This document shows, in pieces, positions 1 to 6,609 of a DNA stretch of 8,811 bases. Position 1 is the first letter of the stretch; each line of letters opens with the position of its first letter. Origin of the DNA: Bifidobacterium breve (GTDB lineage Bacteria > Actinomycetota > Actinomycetes > S36-B12); the NCBI GenBank assembly GCA_945900705.1, contig CAMDKJ010000064.1, positions 1 to 8,811 of the forward strand, in the 5' to 3' direction. A program made the translations under genes and the position numbers. The notes below the pieces were generated by a model that had not been told where the DNA came from, ran no database searches, and was given only the letters and a program-made list of their open reading frames with translations.

Positions 1-232
1 AGACGGGGGGGAGCATGCGGCGCCAATGGCGCAGCCGAGCGTCTTCGAGACCGCGCTCAATCGCATCATCACCGGTGAGATCAACTCCAAGTGCTACCAG
101 TACCGCCTCAACGGTAGTAGCGCTCACCCCAACATGTGAACCGGCTTGATCCCAATACTCAATCGCTACCCCATGTGCTGCCGCCAAGTTAGCGAGGCCT
201 TCGCCGACCGCTACAAAATCGCCGGTGCTCAC
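1..232 (-). CDS. malQ: 4-alpha-glucanotransferase (amylomaltase), N-terminal part, runs off left edge
   Basis: MalQ transfers alpha-1,4-glucan segments between maltodextrins in cytosolic glycogen and maltodextrin metabolism (GH77). Only the first 77 codons are inside the window; the rest lies beyond base 1. The visible reading frame contains LANLAAAHGVAIEYWD (residues 13-28), then VEAVLVALGVD (41-51) and LRHWRRMLPPV (67-77). This series, a helical 'LA..HG(V)xxEYWD' segment, a 'TVxAVLxALGVD' segment and 'WRRMLPP', is the N-terminal accessory domain typical of actinobacterial MalQ proteins. The catalytic GH77 barrel is not visible, so the call rests on this domain alone. The GTG start at 232-230 overlaps the amidase stop codon (GTGA, 4 bases); a GTG one codon upstream (235-233) is an alternative. 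No strong ribosome-binding site is seen, only CGGA about 5 bases upstream, so translation is probably coupled to the amidase. A run of seven G at 5-11 falls in this frame as a C-run and is a possible sequencing-error site. Confidence 0.82.
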   Translation of the reverse strand, partial: MSTGDFVAVGEGLANLAAAHGVAIEYWDQAGSHVGVSATTVEAVLVALGVDLTGDDAIERGLEDARLRHWRRMLPPV

Positions 233-1653
233 CACATATCCGGGTGACGGTGCGCCCACGGTTGTGCCCGCTCGAGTTGGCCGGCAAGGCTCAAGATTGT
301 TACTTCATCAAATGGGCGACCCACCAACTGCACACCTATCGGCAAATTCGCGTCGGTCCAATACAGCGGAACACTCAAGGCCGGTTGCCCCGTCATGTTG
401 TAGGGCGCGGTGAATGGCGTGAACTGCTTTTGGGCCTCGAAGTCAGCGGCCGGGTCTAGGTCGTTGCGCAATTGGCCAATCAGGCGTGGAGTCTGGGCCA
501 ATGCTGGGGTTAAAATCACGTCGTACCCAGCGTGCATATTGATGGCACCGCGCGCCACATTTCGTAACATCCATGCGGCACTTGCTAACTCGATACCTGA
601 GACTCCCCGACCTCGATCGCGCAGCCAGCGCGAAAGTGGCATCAACTCAGACTCGAGTTCTGGCGCAACCGGTGTCAGCAACGCGAGCACACTCCACAAA
701 GTTTCAAAAGATTCGGCCACATTCGCCGGGAAGGGCGCCGGCACATCTTCAACTACATGGCCAAGGGCAGTGAGTAAGTCCGTGGCTTGTTCGTAGGCCG
801 CCATGCACTCGGAGTCAATTGCCACGTCGGAAATTACCGGAGTGCAATAACGGCCTATGCGCAACTTGCCTGGGTCCCTTTGCGCAGCCTTCAAAAAAGT
901 CATGCCCGCTTCAAGTGGTGGTGCCACGTGAGGGTCGTCGGCGAAGTGGCCGGACATTACATCCAAAAGTGCCGCCGCATCAGCCACGGTGCGTGCCAGT
1001 GGGCCATTGACACCAAGGTCTCCGACACCATCACGTATCGGGCCATTTGAGATTCGCCCCCGCGAAGTTTTGATCCCAACCAAACCGCAGACACTCGCGG
1101 GGATCCGCAGTGAGCCGCCGCCATCAGAGCCTTGGGCCACCGGCGCGAGGCCTGCCGCGACCGCCGCCGCCGCGCCACCGCTCGAACCGCCCGCCGACCG
1201 GGTTAGATCCCAAGGGGTGCGAGCTGGGCCCGTGACCAAGTTTTCGGTGTAGCAGGTTAAACCGAACTCCGGAGTGTTAGTTTTGCCCGTCATCACCGTG
1301 TGTCCTTGTTTCAGGCGCGTGACCACATAGTCGTCAATGGTCGGTGTGAGTCCAAATGCCTTTGACCCGAATGTGCAGGGCACACCCGCCACAAAATTCA
1401 GGTCCTTAACCGGAACCACCACCCCGTGCAAAACTGAAAGCTCACGTCGATCGGTAGTTCGGGCTACTAACTCATCGGCCGCTCTCGCCTGCTCCAAAGC
1501 AAGATCAGGAGTGAGGGTAATGAAGGCACCCAAATCGGCATTTAATGTGGCCGAACGCGCCAAATAATGCTCGGTTAGTTCGACCGATGAAACCTCCCGG
1601 GTGGCAATTGCCCGCGCCTGCTCTAAAGCGGTGAGGTCGTGCAGTGCGCTCAT
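229..1653 (-). CDS. Amidase-signature family hydrolase (GatA-like, stand-alone)
   Basis: This 474-residue cytosolic enzyme hydrolyses an amide or aryl-/acyl-amide bond; the substrate cannot be told from sequence. The full amidase-signature core is present: catalytic Lys83 in PVKD, the cis-Ser of GGSSGG at Ser157, and nucleophile Ser181 in SDGGGSLRIPA, followed by CGLVGIK. Length is normal for the family. No gatB or gatC is nearby and the C-terminal half is diverged from GatA, so a role as the Glu-tRNA(Gln) amidotransferase A subunit is unlikely; a general amidase or a relative of 6-aminohexanoate-cyclic-dimer hydrolase is more plausible. No signal peptide is seen. The ATG at 1653 is chosen because the protein then begins with the family's usual 'LTALEQARAI' helix. 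There is no ribosome-binding site before it, but a TAGGCT hexamer sits 7 bases upstream, suggesting a leaderless mRNA. The gene is divergent from the prolyl oligopeptidase, and its stop overlaps the malQ start. Confidence 0.93.
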   Translation of the reverse strand: MSALHDLTALEQARAIATREVSSVELTEHYLARSATLNADLGAFITLTPDLALEQARAADELVARTTDRRELSVLHGVVVPVKDLNFVAGVPCTFGSKAFGLTPTIDDYVVTRLKQGHTVMTGKTNTPEFGLTCYTENLVTGPARTPWDLTRSAGGSSGGAAAAVAAGLAPVAQGSDGGGSLRIPASVCGLVGIKTSRGRISNGPIRDGVGDLGVNGPLARTVADAAALLDVMSGHFADDPHVAPPLEAGMTFLKAAQRDPGKLRIGRYCTPVISDVAIDSECMAAYEQATDLLTALGHVVEDVPAPFPANVAESFETLWSVLALLTPVAPELESELMPLSRWLRDRGRGVSGIELASAAWMLRNVARGAINMHAGYDVILTPALAQTPRLIGQLRNDLDPAADFEAQKQFTPFTAPYNMTGQPALSVPLYWTDANLPIGVQLVGRPFDEVTILSLAGQLERAQPWAHRHPDMW

Positions 1654-1677
1654 GAGGCAAAGCCTAGGGTGGAGACC
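1654..1677. promoter_or_regulatory. Divergent promoter with two overlapping -10 hexamers, probably producing leaderless mRNAs
   Basis: The 24 bases between the amidase ATG (1653) and the peptidase GTG (1678) contain AGCCTAGGGT at 1661-1670. Read rightward this gives TAGGGT at 1665-1670, and read leftward TAGGCT at 1666-1661; both fit the TAnnnT -10 consensus of actinobacterial sigma-A and share the central TA. Each hexamer ends exactly 7 bases from the start codon it faces, which would place transcription starts at or next to the start codons. Neither gene has a usable Shine-Dalgarno: the GGAG at 1671-1674 is only 3 bases from the GTG. This agrees with leaderless translation, which is common in actinobacteria. 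No TTGACA-like -35 or TG-extended -10 is visible on either side, so promoter strength is unknown. Any -35 elements would lie inside the opposite gene. This is an inference from sequence geometry. Confidence 0.5.
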
Positions 1678-3750
1678 GTGACCACTTACCCGCCAACCCC
1701 ACGACTAGACCTAGTTGAGCAAATGCACGGGGTGGCAGTACCTGACCCGTATCGCTGGCTCGAAGATCCGACCGATGAGCGCACCGCGACCTGGGCTGCA
1801 GGTCAGGGCGAATTAATGGACAAAGAACGTGCAAGTTGGCAAACCCGCGACCGGTTCGTTGAGCGGGTTGAGCAACTTCTTGGGGCCGGCAGCATCTCAC
1901 CGACTTATTGGCGCGGTGATCGCGCCTTCCTCATGCGCCGTGATTCGAGTCAGCAGTTCGCGGTGCTCTATGTGAGCGAAGGTGACGGGGTCGAACGGGT
2001 ACTAATAGACCCGATGGCACTTGATCCCGAGGGTCTAACCACCCTCGATTCATGGCAACCTTCGAAGGAGGGCGATCGCCTCGCGTACCAACTCTCCGAA
2101 GGCGGTACCGAGGAGTCAGTTGTTTATGTCATGGACATTGCCACCGGTAACCAAATCGATGGACCAATTGACCGGTGCCGCTTCTCCCCTATTGCTTGGC
2201 TAGTAGGTGGCGAGTCCTTCTATTACGTTCGCCGCATCGCACCAGAATTGCTGCCAGAATCCGAGCGCAACTTCCACCGTCGGGTGTATCTGCACCAGGT
2301 CGGCACGCCAACAGAAGAAGATGTGATGATCTTTGGCGCGGGCATGACCATGACCAATTACTACGGGGTCGAGGTGAGCCGCGATGGCCGGTGGCTTCAA
2401 GTATCGGCAGCCGAAGGCACCGAGCCGCGCAATGACCTGTGGCTCGCAGACCTAAGTGCCTGCGACCCCTCAGCACCTGCATTCACCTTGATCCAAGGTG
2501 ACGTCGACGCCCAAACTTCGTTGACATTTGGCCGCGATGGCCGCGTCTACGTGAACACTGACCGCGAGGCCCCGCGTGGGCGAATGGCCGTAACCACCCC
2601 AGATGCCCTCGAATTTGCGAATTGGGTCGATCTCGTACCCGAGGACGACGATGCGGTACTCGACGGATCAGCGATCCTCGACGGCCCAGACCTAGCCGAA
2701 GACCTAATGCTCGTGGTTAAGACCCGACACGGTGTCGCCGAGATGTCACTAAATCGCGCCACCGATGGCGCGTTTATCGAACAGGTAGAGCTCCCTGGCG
2801 TTGGCACTATCGGTGGCCCAATCGAACATATTGACGGTGGCCCGGTTGCTTGGTACGTCTACACAGATCACACCACAGTGCCGGTTATTTATTCTTACGA
2901 TGCGCGCACCAGAACTTCTGCAATCCATGCTGTCCCGCCGGGCAAGGTTGATGTCCCGAGGGTGTTCTCCAAGCACGTGATTTATCGCTCCAAAGACGGC
3001 ACCGACGTACGGATGTTCATTTTGTCAGGGGCCGATAACCCCGATAAAGCAAAACCTGCGGTGCTTTATGGCTACGGCGGCTTTGGTATCCCATTGGCCC
3101 CTGGTTACTCCGCTGCGATTTTGGCGTGGGTTGAGGCAGGCGGTATCTGGGCCATCGCTAACCTGCGCGGCGGTGGCGAAGAGGGCGAGGATTGGCATCG
3201 CGCCGGCATGCTCGGATTGAAACAGAATGTTTTCGACGACTTCCATGCTGCCGCCGAGTACCTGATCGCCGAAGGCTGGACCACACCTACTCAACTGGGT
3301 ATCTACGGTGGCTCAAATGGTGGGCTGCTTGTGGGCGCGGCCATGACCCAGCGGCCCGAACTTTTCAACGCGGTAGTTTGCGTCGCACCACTTCTCGACA
3401 TGATCAGGTACACCACCTCTGAGCTCGGGCCAACCTGGACAGTTGAGTACGGCGACCCCGAAGATGCCGAGCAATTCGGCTGGCTCATCAACTACTCGCC
3501 GTATCACCGAGTCACTGAAGGCACCGACTACCCGGCCACCATGTTCGCGGTGTTCGACAATGACACCCGCACCGATCCAATGCACGGGCGCAAGATGTGC
3601 GCGGCGACCCAACACGCAACCAGCGGTGATCGACCGATCCTGCTTCGAACCGAAGGTGATGTCGGGCACGGCGCGAGGTCCATGTCGAAGTCGGTTGAAG
3701 AGTCGGCTGACACTTTGGCATTTCTCGCTAAGTGGACTGGGCTCAACTGA
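1678..3750 (+). CDS. Prolyl oligopeptidase family serine peptidase (S9A)
   Basis: This 690-residue cytosolic endopeptidase is expected to cut after proline in short peptides. It starts with the family's N-terminal signature (YPPTPRLDLVEQMHG, then DPYRWLEDP), continues with a seven-bladed propeller region (about residues 60-420), and ends in an alpha/beta-hydrolase domain. The catalytic triad is visible: Ser546 in YGGSNGG, Asp629 in FDNDTRTDP and His664 in GDVGHG. The second Asp of the usual DDRVxP motif is Thr630 here, which does not remove the catalytic Asp. No signal peptide is present. The frame is open back to a GTG at 1639, but that start would overlap the divergent amidase and add 13 residues ahead of the conserved MTTYPPTP beginning. 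The GTG at 1678 fits the family alignment and lies 7 bases after a TAGGGT hexamer. It is the first gene of a four-gene overlapping chain. Oligopeptidase B is a less likely alternative within the same family. Confidence 0.93.
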   Translation: MTTYPPTPRLDLVEQMHGVAVPDPYRWLEDPTDERTATWAAGQGELMDKERASWQTRDRFVERVEQLLGAGSISPTYWRGDRAFLMRRDSSQQFAVLYVSEGDGVERVLIDPMALDPEGLTTLDSWQPSKEGDRLAYQLSEGGTEESVVYVMDIATGNQIDGPIDRCRFSPIAWLVGGESFYYVRRIAPELLPESERNFHRRVYLHQVGTPTEEDVMIFGAGMTMTNYYGVEVSRDGRWLQVSAAEGTEPRNDLWLADLSACDPSAPAFTLIQGDVDAQTSLTFGRDGRVYVNTDREAPRGRMAVTTPDALEFANWVDLVPEDDDAVLDGSAILDGPDLAEDLMLVVKTRHGVAEMSLNRATDGAFIEQVELPGVGTIGGPIEHIDGGPVAWYVYTDHTTVPVIYSYDARTRTSAIHAVPPGKVDVPRVFSKHVIYRSKDGTDVRMFILSGADNPDKAKPAVLYGYGGFGIPLAPGYSAAILAWVEAGGIWAIANLRGGGEEGEDWHRAGMLGLKQNVFDDFHAAAEYLIAEGWTTPTQLGIYGGSNGGLLVGAAMTQRPELFNAVVCVAPLLDMIRYTTSELGPTWTVEYGDPEDAEQFGWLINYSPYHRVTEGTDYPATMFAVFDNDTRTDPMHGRKMCAATQHATSGDRPILLRTEGDVGHGARSMSKSVEESADTLAFLAKWTGLN

Positions 3751-4706
3751 TGCCCTCGGCACTGGTGATCTTGGCCAAGGAGCAATCTTGGTGGGAGCCG
3801 GCCCGGGATTGGATCATCGGCGTGCCGTTGCAGTTCGTCAGTATTTTTGTGGTTGCGCTAATCGCGCAAATCGTGCTGCTTTGGGCAATTCGTCGAGTTG
3901 TTCGCCGCACGACCGAACGAGCGCGACGCGATCGCCTTGAAGACAGTCGCCGCACGATGCGGACCGCGGAGTTAAGTGATGTCCTACTCAACCAGCGCAC
4001 TGCGCAGCGAGCGGCGGCGATCGGATCACTGCTTACCAGCGTGGTCAGCATCACGGTTTGGGTCATCGCACTACTAACCGCACTCCCCCTACTTGGAGTT
4101 GACATCGCCCCGCTGCTCGCAAGTGCCGGTGTAATTGGTGTTGCACTCGGGTTCGGAGCCCAGACTTTGGTCAAGGATTACCTGTCTGGGATTTTTTTGA
4201 TCATCGAAGACCAATTTGGTGTTGGCGATGTGGTTGATCTCGGGCCGGCCATCGGTACCGTTGAAGAGGTAGCACTTCGTTACACCAGACTTCGTGATCT
4301 CTCGGGCATCGTCTGGTACGTGCGCAACGGTGAAATCCTGCGTGTCGCCAATAAATCACAGGGCTGGACCCTCGCTGTTGTCGATATCCCGGTCGCTTAT
4401 AACGCCGACCTTGACAAGGTGCGCGACATCATTGAGAACGTCGCAATCGACATGGACGAAGACCCAACCTATGACGACATGTTGCTGGGTAAGCCCATGT
4501 TCGCCGGCGTCGAATCGATGAGCGGTGATGCCGTGTTCTTGCGGATTACCGCGAAAGCCGTCCCCGAACAGCAGGTCCCGTTGGCGCGGGCTATCCGAGA
4601 GCGCATGAAACTGGCATTCGATCGCGCCGGCATTGTGATCCCGGTTTTGGCGCGCCCCCCCTCCAACATGCCGGGAACCCCATCAGGCACCAGAATGGAG
4701 CCATGA
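3750..4706 (+). CDS. MscS-family small-conductance mechanosensitive channel
   Basis: This 318-residue inner-membrane protein would assemble into an oligomeric channel that opens under membrane tension to release solutes after hypo-osmotic shock. Three membrane segments are visible: TM1 about residues 22-48, TM2 about 90-112, and the Gly/Ala-rich pore helix TM3 about 117-142 (ASAGVIGVALGFGAQTLV). The Arg-rich stretch at 48-72 lies between TM1 and TM2. The beta domain follows (GVGDVVDLG, 157-165), then YVRNGEI at 190-196 where E. coli MscS has a Pro-Asn-Gly motif, then the alpha/beta domain. The last 18 residues are Pro/Gly-rich. The ATG at 3750 overlaps the peptidase stop (TGATG) and is preferred over an in-frame GTG at 3732 lying inside the peptidase gene. 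With no clear Shine-Dalgarno, re-initiation by terminating ribosomes is likely. T7 (4194-4200) and C-runs near 4655-4662 occur in frame and leave it intact. Confidence 0.92.
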   Translation: MPSALVILAKEQSWWEPARDWIIGVPLQFVSIFVVALIAQIVLLWAIRRVVRRTTERARRDRLEDSRRTMRTAELSDVLLNQRTAQRAAAIGSLLTSVVSITVWVIALLTALPLLGVDIAPLLASAGVIGVALGFGAQTLVKDYLSGIFLIIEDQFGVGDVVDLGPAIGTVEEVALRYTRLRDLSGIVWYVRNGEILRVANKSQGWTLAVVDIPVAYNADLDKVRDIIENVAIDMDEDPTYDDMLLGKPMFAGVESMSGDAVFLRITAKAVPEQQVPLARAIRERMKLAFDRAGIVIPVLARPPSNMPGTPSGTRMEP

Positions 4707-6223
4707 GTAAAAGCTGTCTGGTAACTGGTGCCACCGGATATGTCGGTGGACGGCTTGTACGTGAACTGCTTGGAGCCGGCCATAAGGTCCGCGTGCTTGC
4801 GCGGTCACCGGAGAAACTTCGGGACATCCCGTGGGCAAATCAGGTAGAGATTTGTGCTGGCGACGCGACTGACCCGGCAGCGGTCACGGCGGCACTTGAC
4901 GGCATCGAGGTCGCCTACTACCTCCTACACTCGCTGCAAGAAGGCCACGAGCTTGAGGCGGCCGAGCAGTCGATGGCACAGATTTTCGCCGCTGCCTGCG
5001 CCGAGCAAAACGTTCGTCGAATCATCTATCTCGGCGGGCTAGCCCCTGAAATCCCACAGGGCAAGATGACACCGCATATGCGTTCCAGGGTGCTTGTTGG
5101 TCAAACCCTACGCGCCTCCGGTGTGCCAACTATCGAGTTTCGCGCTGCCGTCATCATCGGTTCGGGGTCGGCCTCATTCGAAATGCTTCGCTACCTGACC
5201 GAGCGCTTGCCGGCGATGATCGCCCCACGTTGGGTGCGAATGAAAACCCAGCCGATTGCCATTCGTGATGTGCTGAGGTATCTCGTTCTCGGCGCAGAGC
5301 TGCCACCGGAAGTCAGCCGCATATTTGATATTGGCGGCCCCGGTGTGATGAGTTTTCAGGACATGATGCAGCGCTACGCCGCGGTGGCCGGGTTGCCCGC
5401 GCGCATCATCTTGCCTATCAATTTGCTCTCCCCTCGGCTTTCCAGTCATTGGGTCAATATCGTCACCCCCGTACCCAAGGCGATCGCCAAGCCACTCGTG
5501 CGGTCCCTGCGGCATCCATCGGTTTGCCGAGACCATGACATCGCGCAATTCATTCCGGATCCTCCGGGAGGATTATTGACTTTCGAGGATGCGGTCGCAC
5601 GTGCACTCACCCGGATTCAAGATGCCCAAGTGGCTACCCGGTGGTCCGGCGCATCCACCCCCGGCCGGTCAAGTGATCCATTACCCAGTGACCCGGATTG
5701 GGCTGGTGGCTCACTCCACACCGATGTGCGTGAACTACGAACCCAAGCCTCACCGGAGGCGCTTTGGGCGGCGCTAGATCGCATCGGTGGTGTGCATGGT
5801 TGGTATTCAGCACGCCTGTTGTGGCAGATTCGCGGAAATATTGACCGACTCATAGGTGGCGTTGGACTGCGAAGAGGGCGCCGGAACCCCGACACGTTGA
5901 TGGTTGGCGATGCCGTCGATTTTTGGCGTGTTGAAGAACGTATTCCACCAAAGTTGCTTAGGCTCCGCGCTGAGATGAAGATGCCCGGGCGCGCCTGGCT
6001 GGAGTTCACCGTGCGCGAGGACCCTGCCGGTGGTTTGGTGCTTCGCCAGCGCGCGGTGTACTGGCCCAAGAGCCTGATCGGGCATATCTACTGGTGGTCG
6101 ATCGCGCCATTCCACGCAATTGTGTTCCCGCCGATGGCACGACACATCATTGAACAGGCTGAAGCTGGCAGTCCCACCACACCACATATTTCCGCGACTC
6201 CGAAATCGATTGCTATTGGATGA
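4703..6223 (+). CDS. SDR/NmrA-like NAD(P)-binding protein with C-terminal DUF2867 domain
   Basis: This 506-residue protein has two parts. Residues 1 to about 300 are a Rossmann fold of the atypical short-chain dehydrogenase group, with the dinucleotide motif TGATGYVGG (8-16), an Arg34 suited to NADP (VLARS), Asp54 in AGDATD, and YLGGL at 109-113. The classical catalytic Tyr-x-x-x-Lys is replaced by HMRSR (His125, Arg129), as I recall for this subfamily, so normal dehydrogenase chemistry is doubtful. After a Pro/Ser/Gly-rich linker (about 312-335), residues 338-485 resemble DUF2867, which is thought to have an SRPBCC/START-like fold that could bind a hydrophobic ligand. The conserved 'VYWPKSLIGHIYWW' segment (452-465) is within it. 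Substrate and reaction are unknown. The ATG overlaps the mscS stop and the stop overlaps the glbO start (ATGA at both ends), indicating co-transcription. No signal peptide is seen. Confidence 0.88.
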   Translation: MSKSCLVTGATGYVGGRLVRELLGAGHKVRVLARSPEKLRDIPWANQVEICAGDATDPAAVTAALDGIEVAYYLLHSLQEGHELEAAEQSMAQIFAAACAEQNVRRIIYLGGLAPEIPQGKMTPHMRSRVLVGQTLRASGVPTIEFRAAVIIGSGSASFEMLRYLTERLPAMIAPRWVRMKTQPIAIRDVLRYLVLGAELPPEVSRIFDIGGPGVMSFQDMMQRYAAVAGLPARIILPINLLSPRLSSHWVNIVTPVPKAIAKPLVRSLRHPSVCRDHDIAQFIPDPPGGLLTFEDAVARALTRIQDAQVATRWSGASTPGRSSDPLPSDPDWAGGSLHTDVRELRTQASPEALWAALDRIGGVHGWYSARLLWQIRGNIDRLIGGVGLRRGRRNPDTLMVGDAVDFWRVEERIPPKLLRLRAEMKMPGRAWLEFTVREDPAGGLVLRQRAVYWPKSLIGHIYWWSIAPFHAIVFPPMARHIIEQAEAGSPTTPHISATPKSIAIG

Positions 6224-6609
6224 GCGAGCCAACAGCGGGTGCGATTTCGCCATATGAAGCATTGGGCGGCCAGACATTCTTTACCGAATTAGCGGCCAAC
6301 TTCTATCGCCGAGTGGCCGTTGACCCGATCCTGCGCCCGATGTACCCGGACGCAGACCTCACCGAAGCTGAGCGCCGACTTTGTTTATTTCTCGAGCAGT
6401 ACTGGGGCGGCCCAAAAACCTATAGCGATGAGCGCGGCCACCCCCGCCTTCGCCTTCGACACGCGCCTTACCAGATTGACGTCGCCGCCCGCGACCGGTG
6501 GATGGAGTTAATGGCGCACGCTGTGCATGAGCAAGAACTGCCCCAAGACCTTGAAGACATGCTTTGGGAGTACCTAGGCGGCGCGGCCATGGCAATGCAA
6601 AATATCTAA
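6220..6609 (+). CDS. glbO: Group II truncated haemoglobin (trHbO)
   Basis: This 129-residue haem protein has the two-over-two truncated globin fold; relatives bind oxygen tightly and are linked to O2/NO/peroxide chemistry in the cytosol or at the membrane. The group II signature is complete when aligned with M. tuberculosis GlbO at a constant offset of six: Tyr29 (B10), Tyr42 (CD1), proximal His81 (F8) in LRHAPYQ, and Trp94 (G8). The FLEQYWGGPKTYS block (57-69) and the RGHPRLRLRH block (72-81) are also characteristic. The start ATG overlaps the stop of the SDR-DUF2867 gene by 4 bases and no strong Shine-Dalgarno is present, so it is probably translated by coupling. It is the last gene of the rightward chain. 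Its TAA overlaps the TAG of the convergent unknown gene, leaving no space for a terminator after it. Confidence 0.96.
   Translation: MSEPTAGAISPYEALGGQTFFTELAANFYRRVAVDPILRPMYPDADLTEAERRLCLFLEQYWGGPKTYSDERGHPRLRLRHAPYQIDVAARDRWMELMAHAVHEQELPQDLEDMLWEYLGGAAMAMQNI
6606..6609. other. Overlapping stop codons of convergent genes
   Basis: The bases CTAA contain the TAA of glbO (6607-6609, plus) and the TAG of the unknown gene (6608-6606, minus). There is no inverted repeat with a U-tract at the junction on either strand, so transcripts from the two blocks probably run into each other's 3' ends or end by a factor-dependent mechanism. Confidence 0.85.

Noticed and set aside
26..139. A 37-codon plus-strand frame beginning MAQPSVFETALNRIITGEI that superficially resembles the start of a HIT-family protein.
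   Set aside because: It stops after 37 codons with no histidine-triad motif, and lies antisense to the malQ N-terminus, whose frame is much better supported.
1159..1200. GCC/CCG-rich repeat-like stretch.
   Set aside because: It encodes the Ala-rich helix after GGSSGG in the amidase and reflects codon use, not a repeat element.
229..1653. Annotation of the amidase as GatA, the tRNA amidotransferase subunit.
   Set aside because: No gatB or gatC nearby and the C-terminal half does not look like GatA; the shared core motifs occur in all amidase-signature enzymes.
1639..1677. A 13-residue N-terminal extension of the prolyl oligopeptidase from a GTG at 1639.
   Set aside because: It would overlap the divergent amidase start, the extra residues are not part of the family's N-terminus, and the GTG at 1678 fits both the alignment and the -10 spacing.
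3732..3749. An upstream GTG start for the MscS gene.
   Set aside because: It lies inside the peptidase gene with no ribosome-binding site; the ATG at 3750 gives the classic TGATG coupling.
3313..3762. A 149-codon minus-strand frame antisense to the peptidase.
   Set aside because: No recognisable motifs, and it sits entirely opposite the catalytic domain of the peptidase and the start of mscS.
3443..3940. A 165-codon open frame across the peptidase-MscS junction on the plus strand.
   Set aside because: Its translation has low-complexity Ser/Arg/Thr-rich composition and overlaps two strongly supported genes in other frames; it is a shadow frame.
4650..4665. Possible frameshift at the C-run near the end of mscS (also the T7 at 4194-4200 and the G7 at 5-11).
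   Set aside because: All three frames continue correctly into conserved sequence or a stop that overlaps the next start, so there is no sign of an error.
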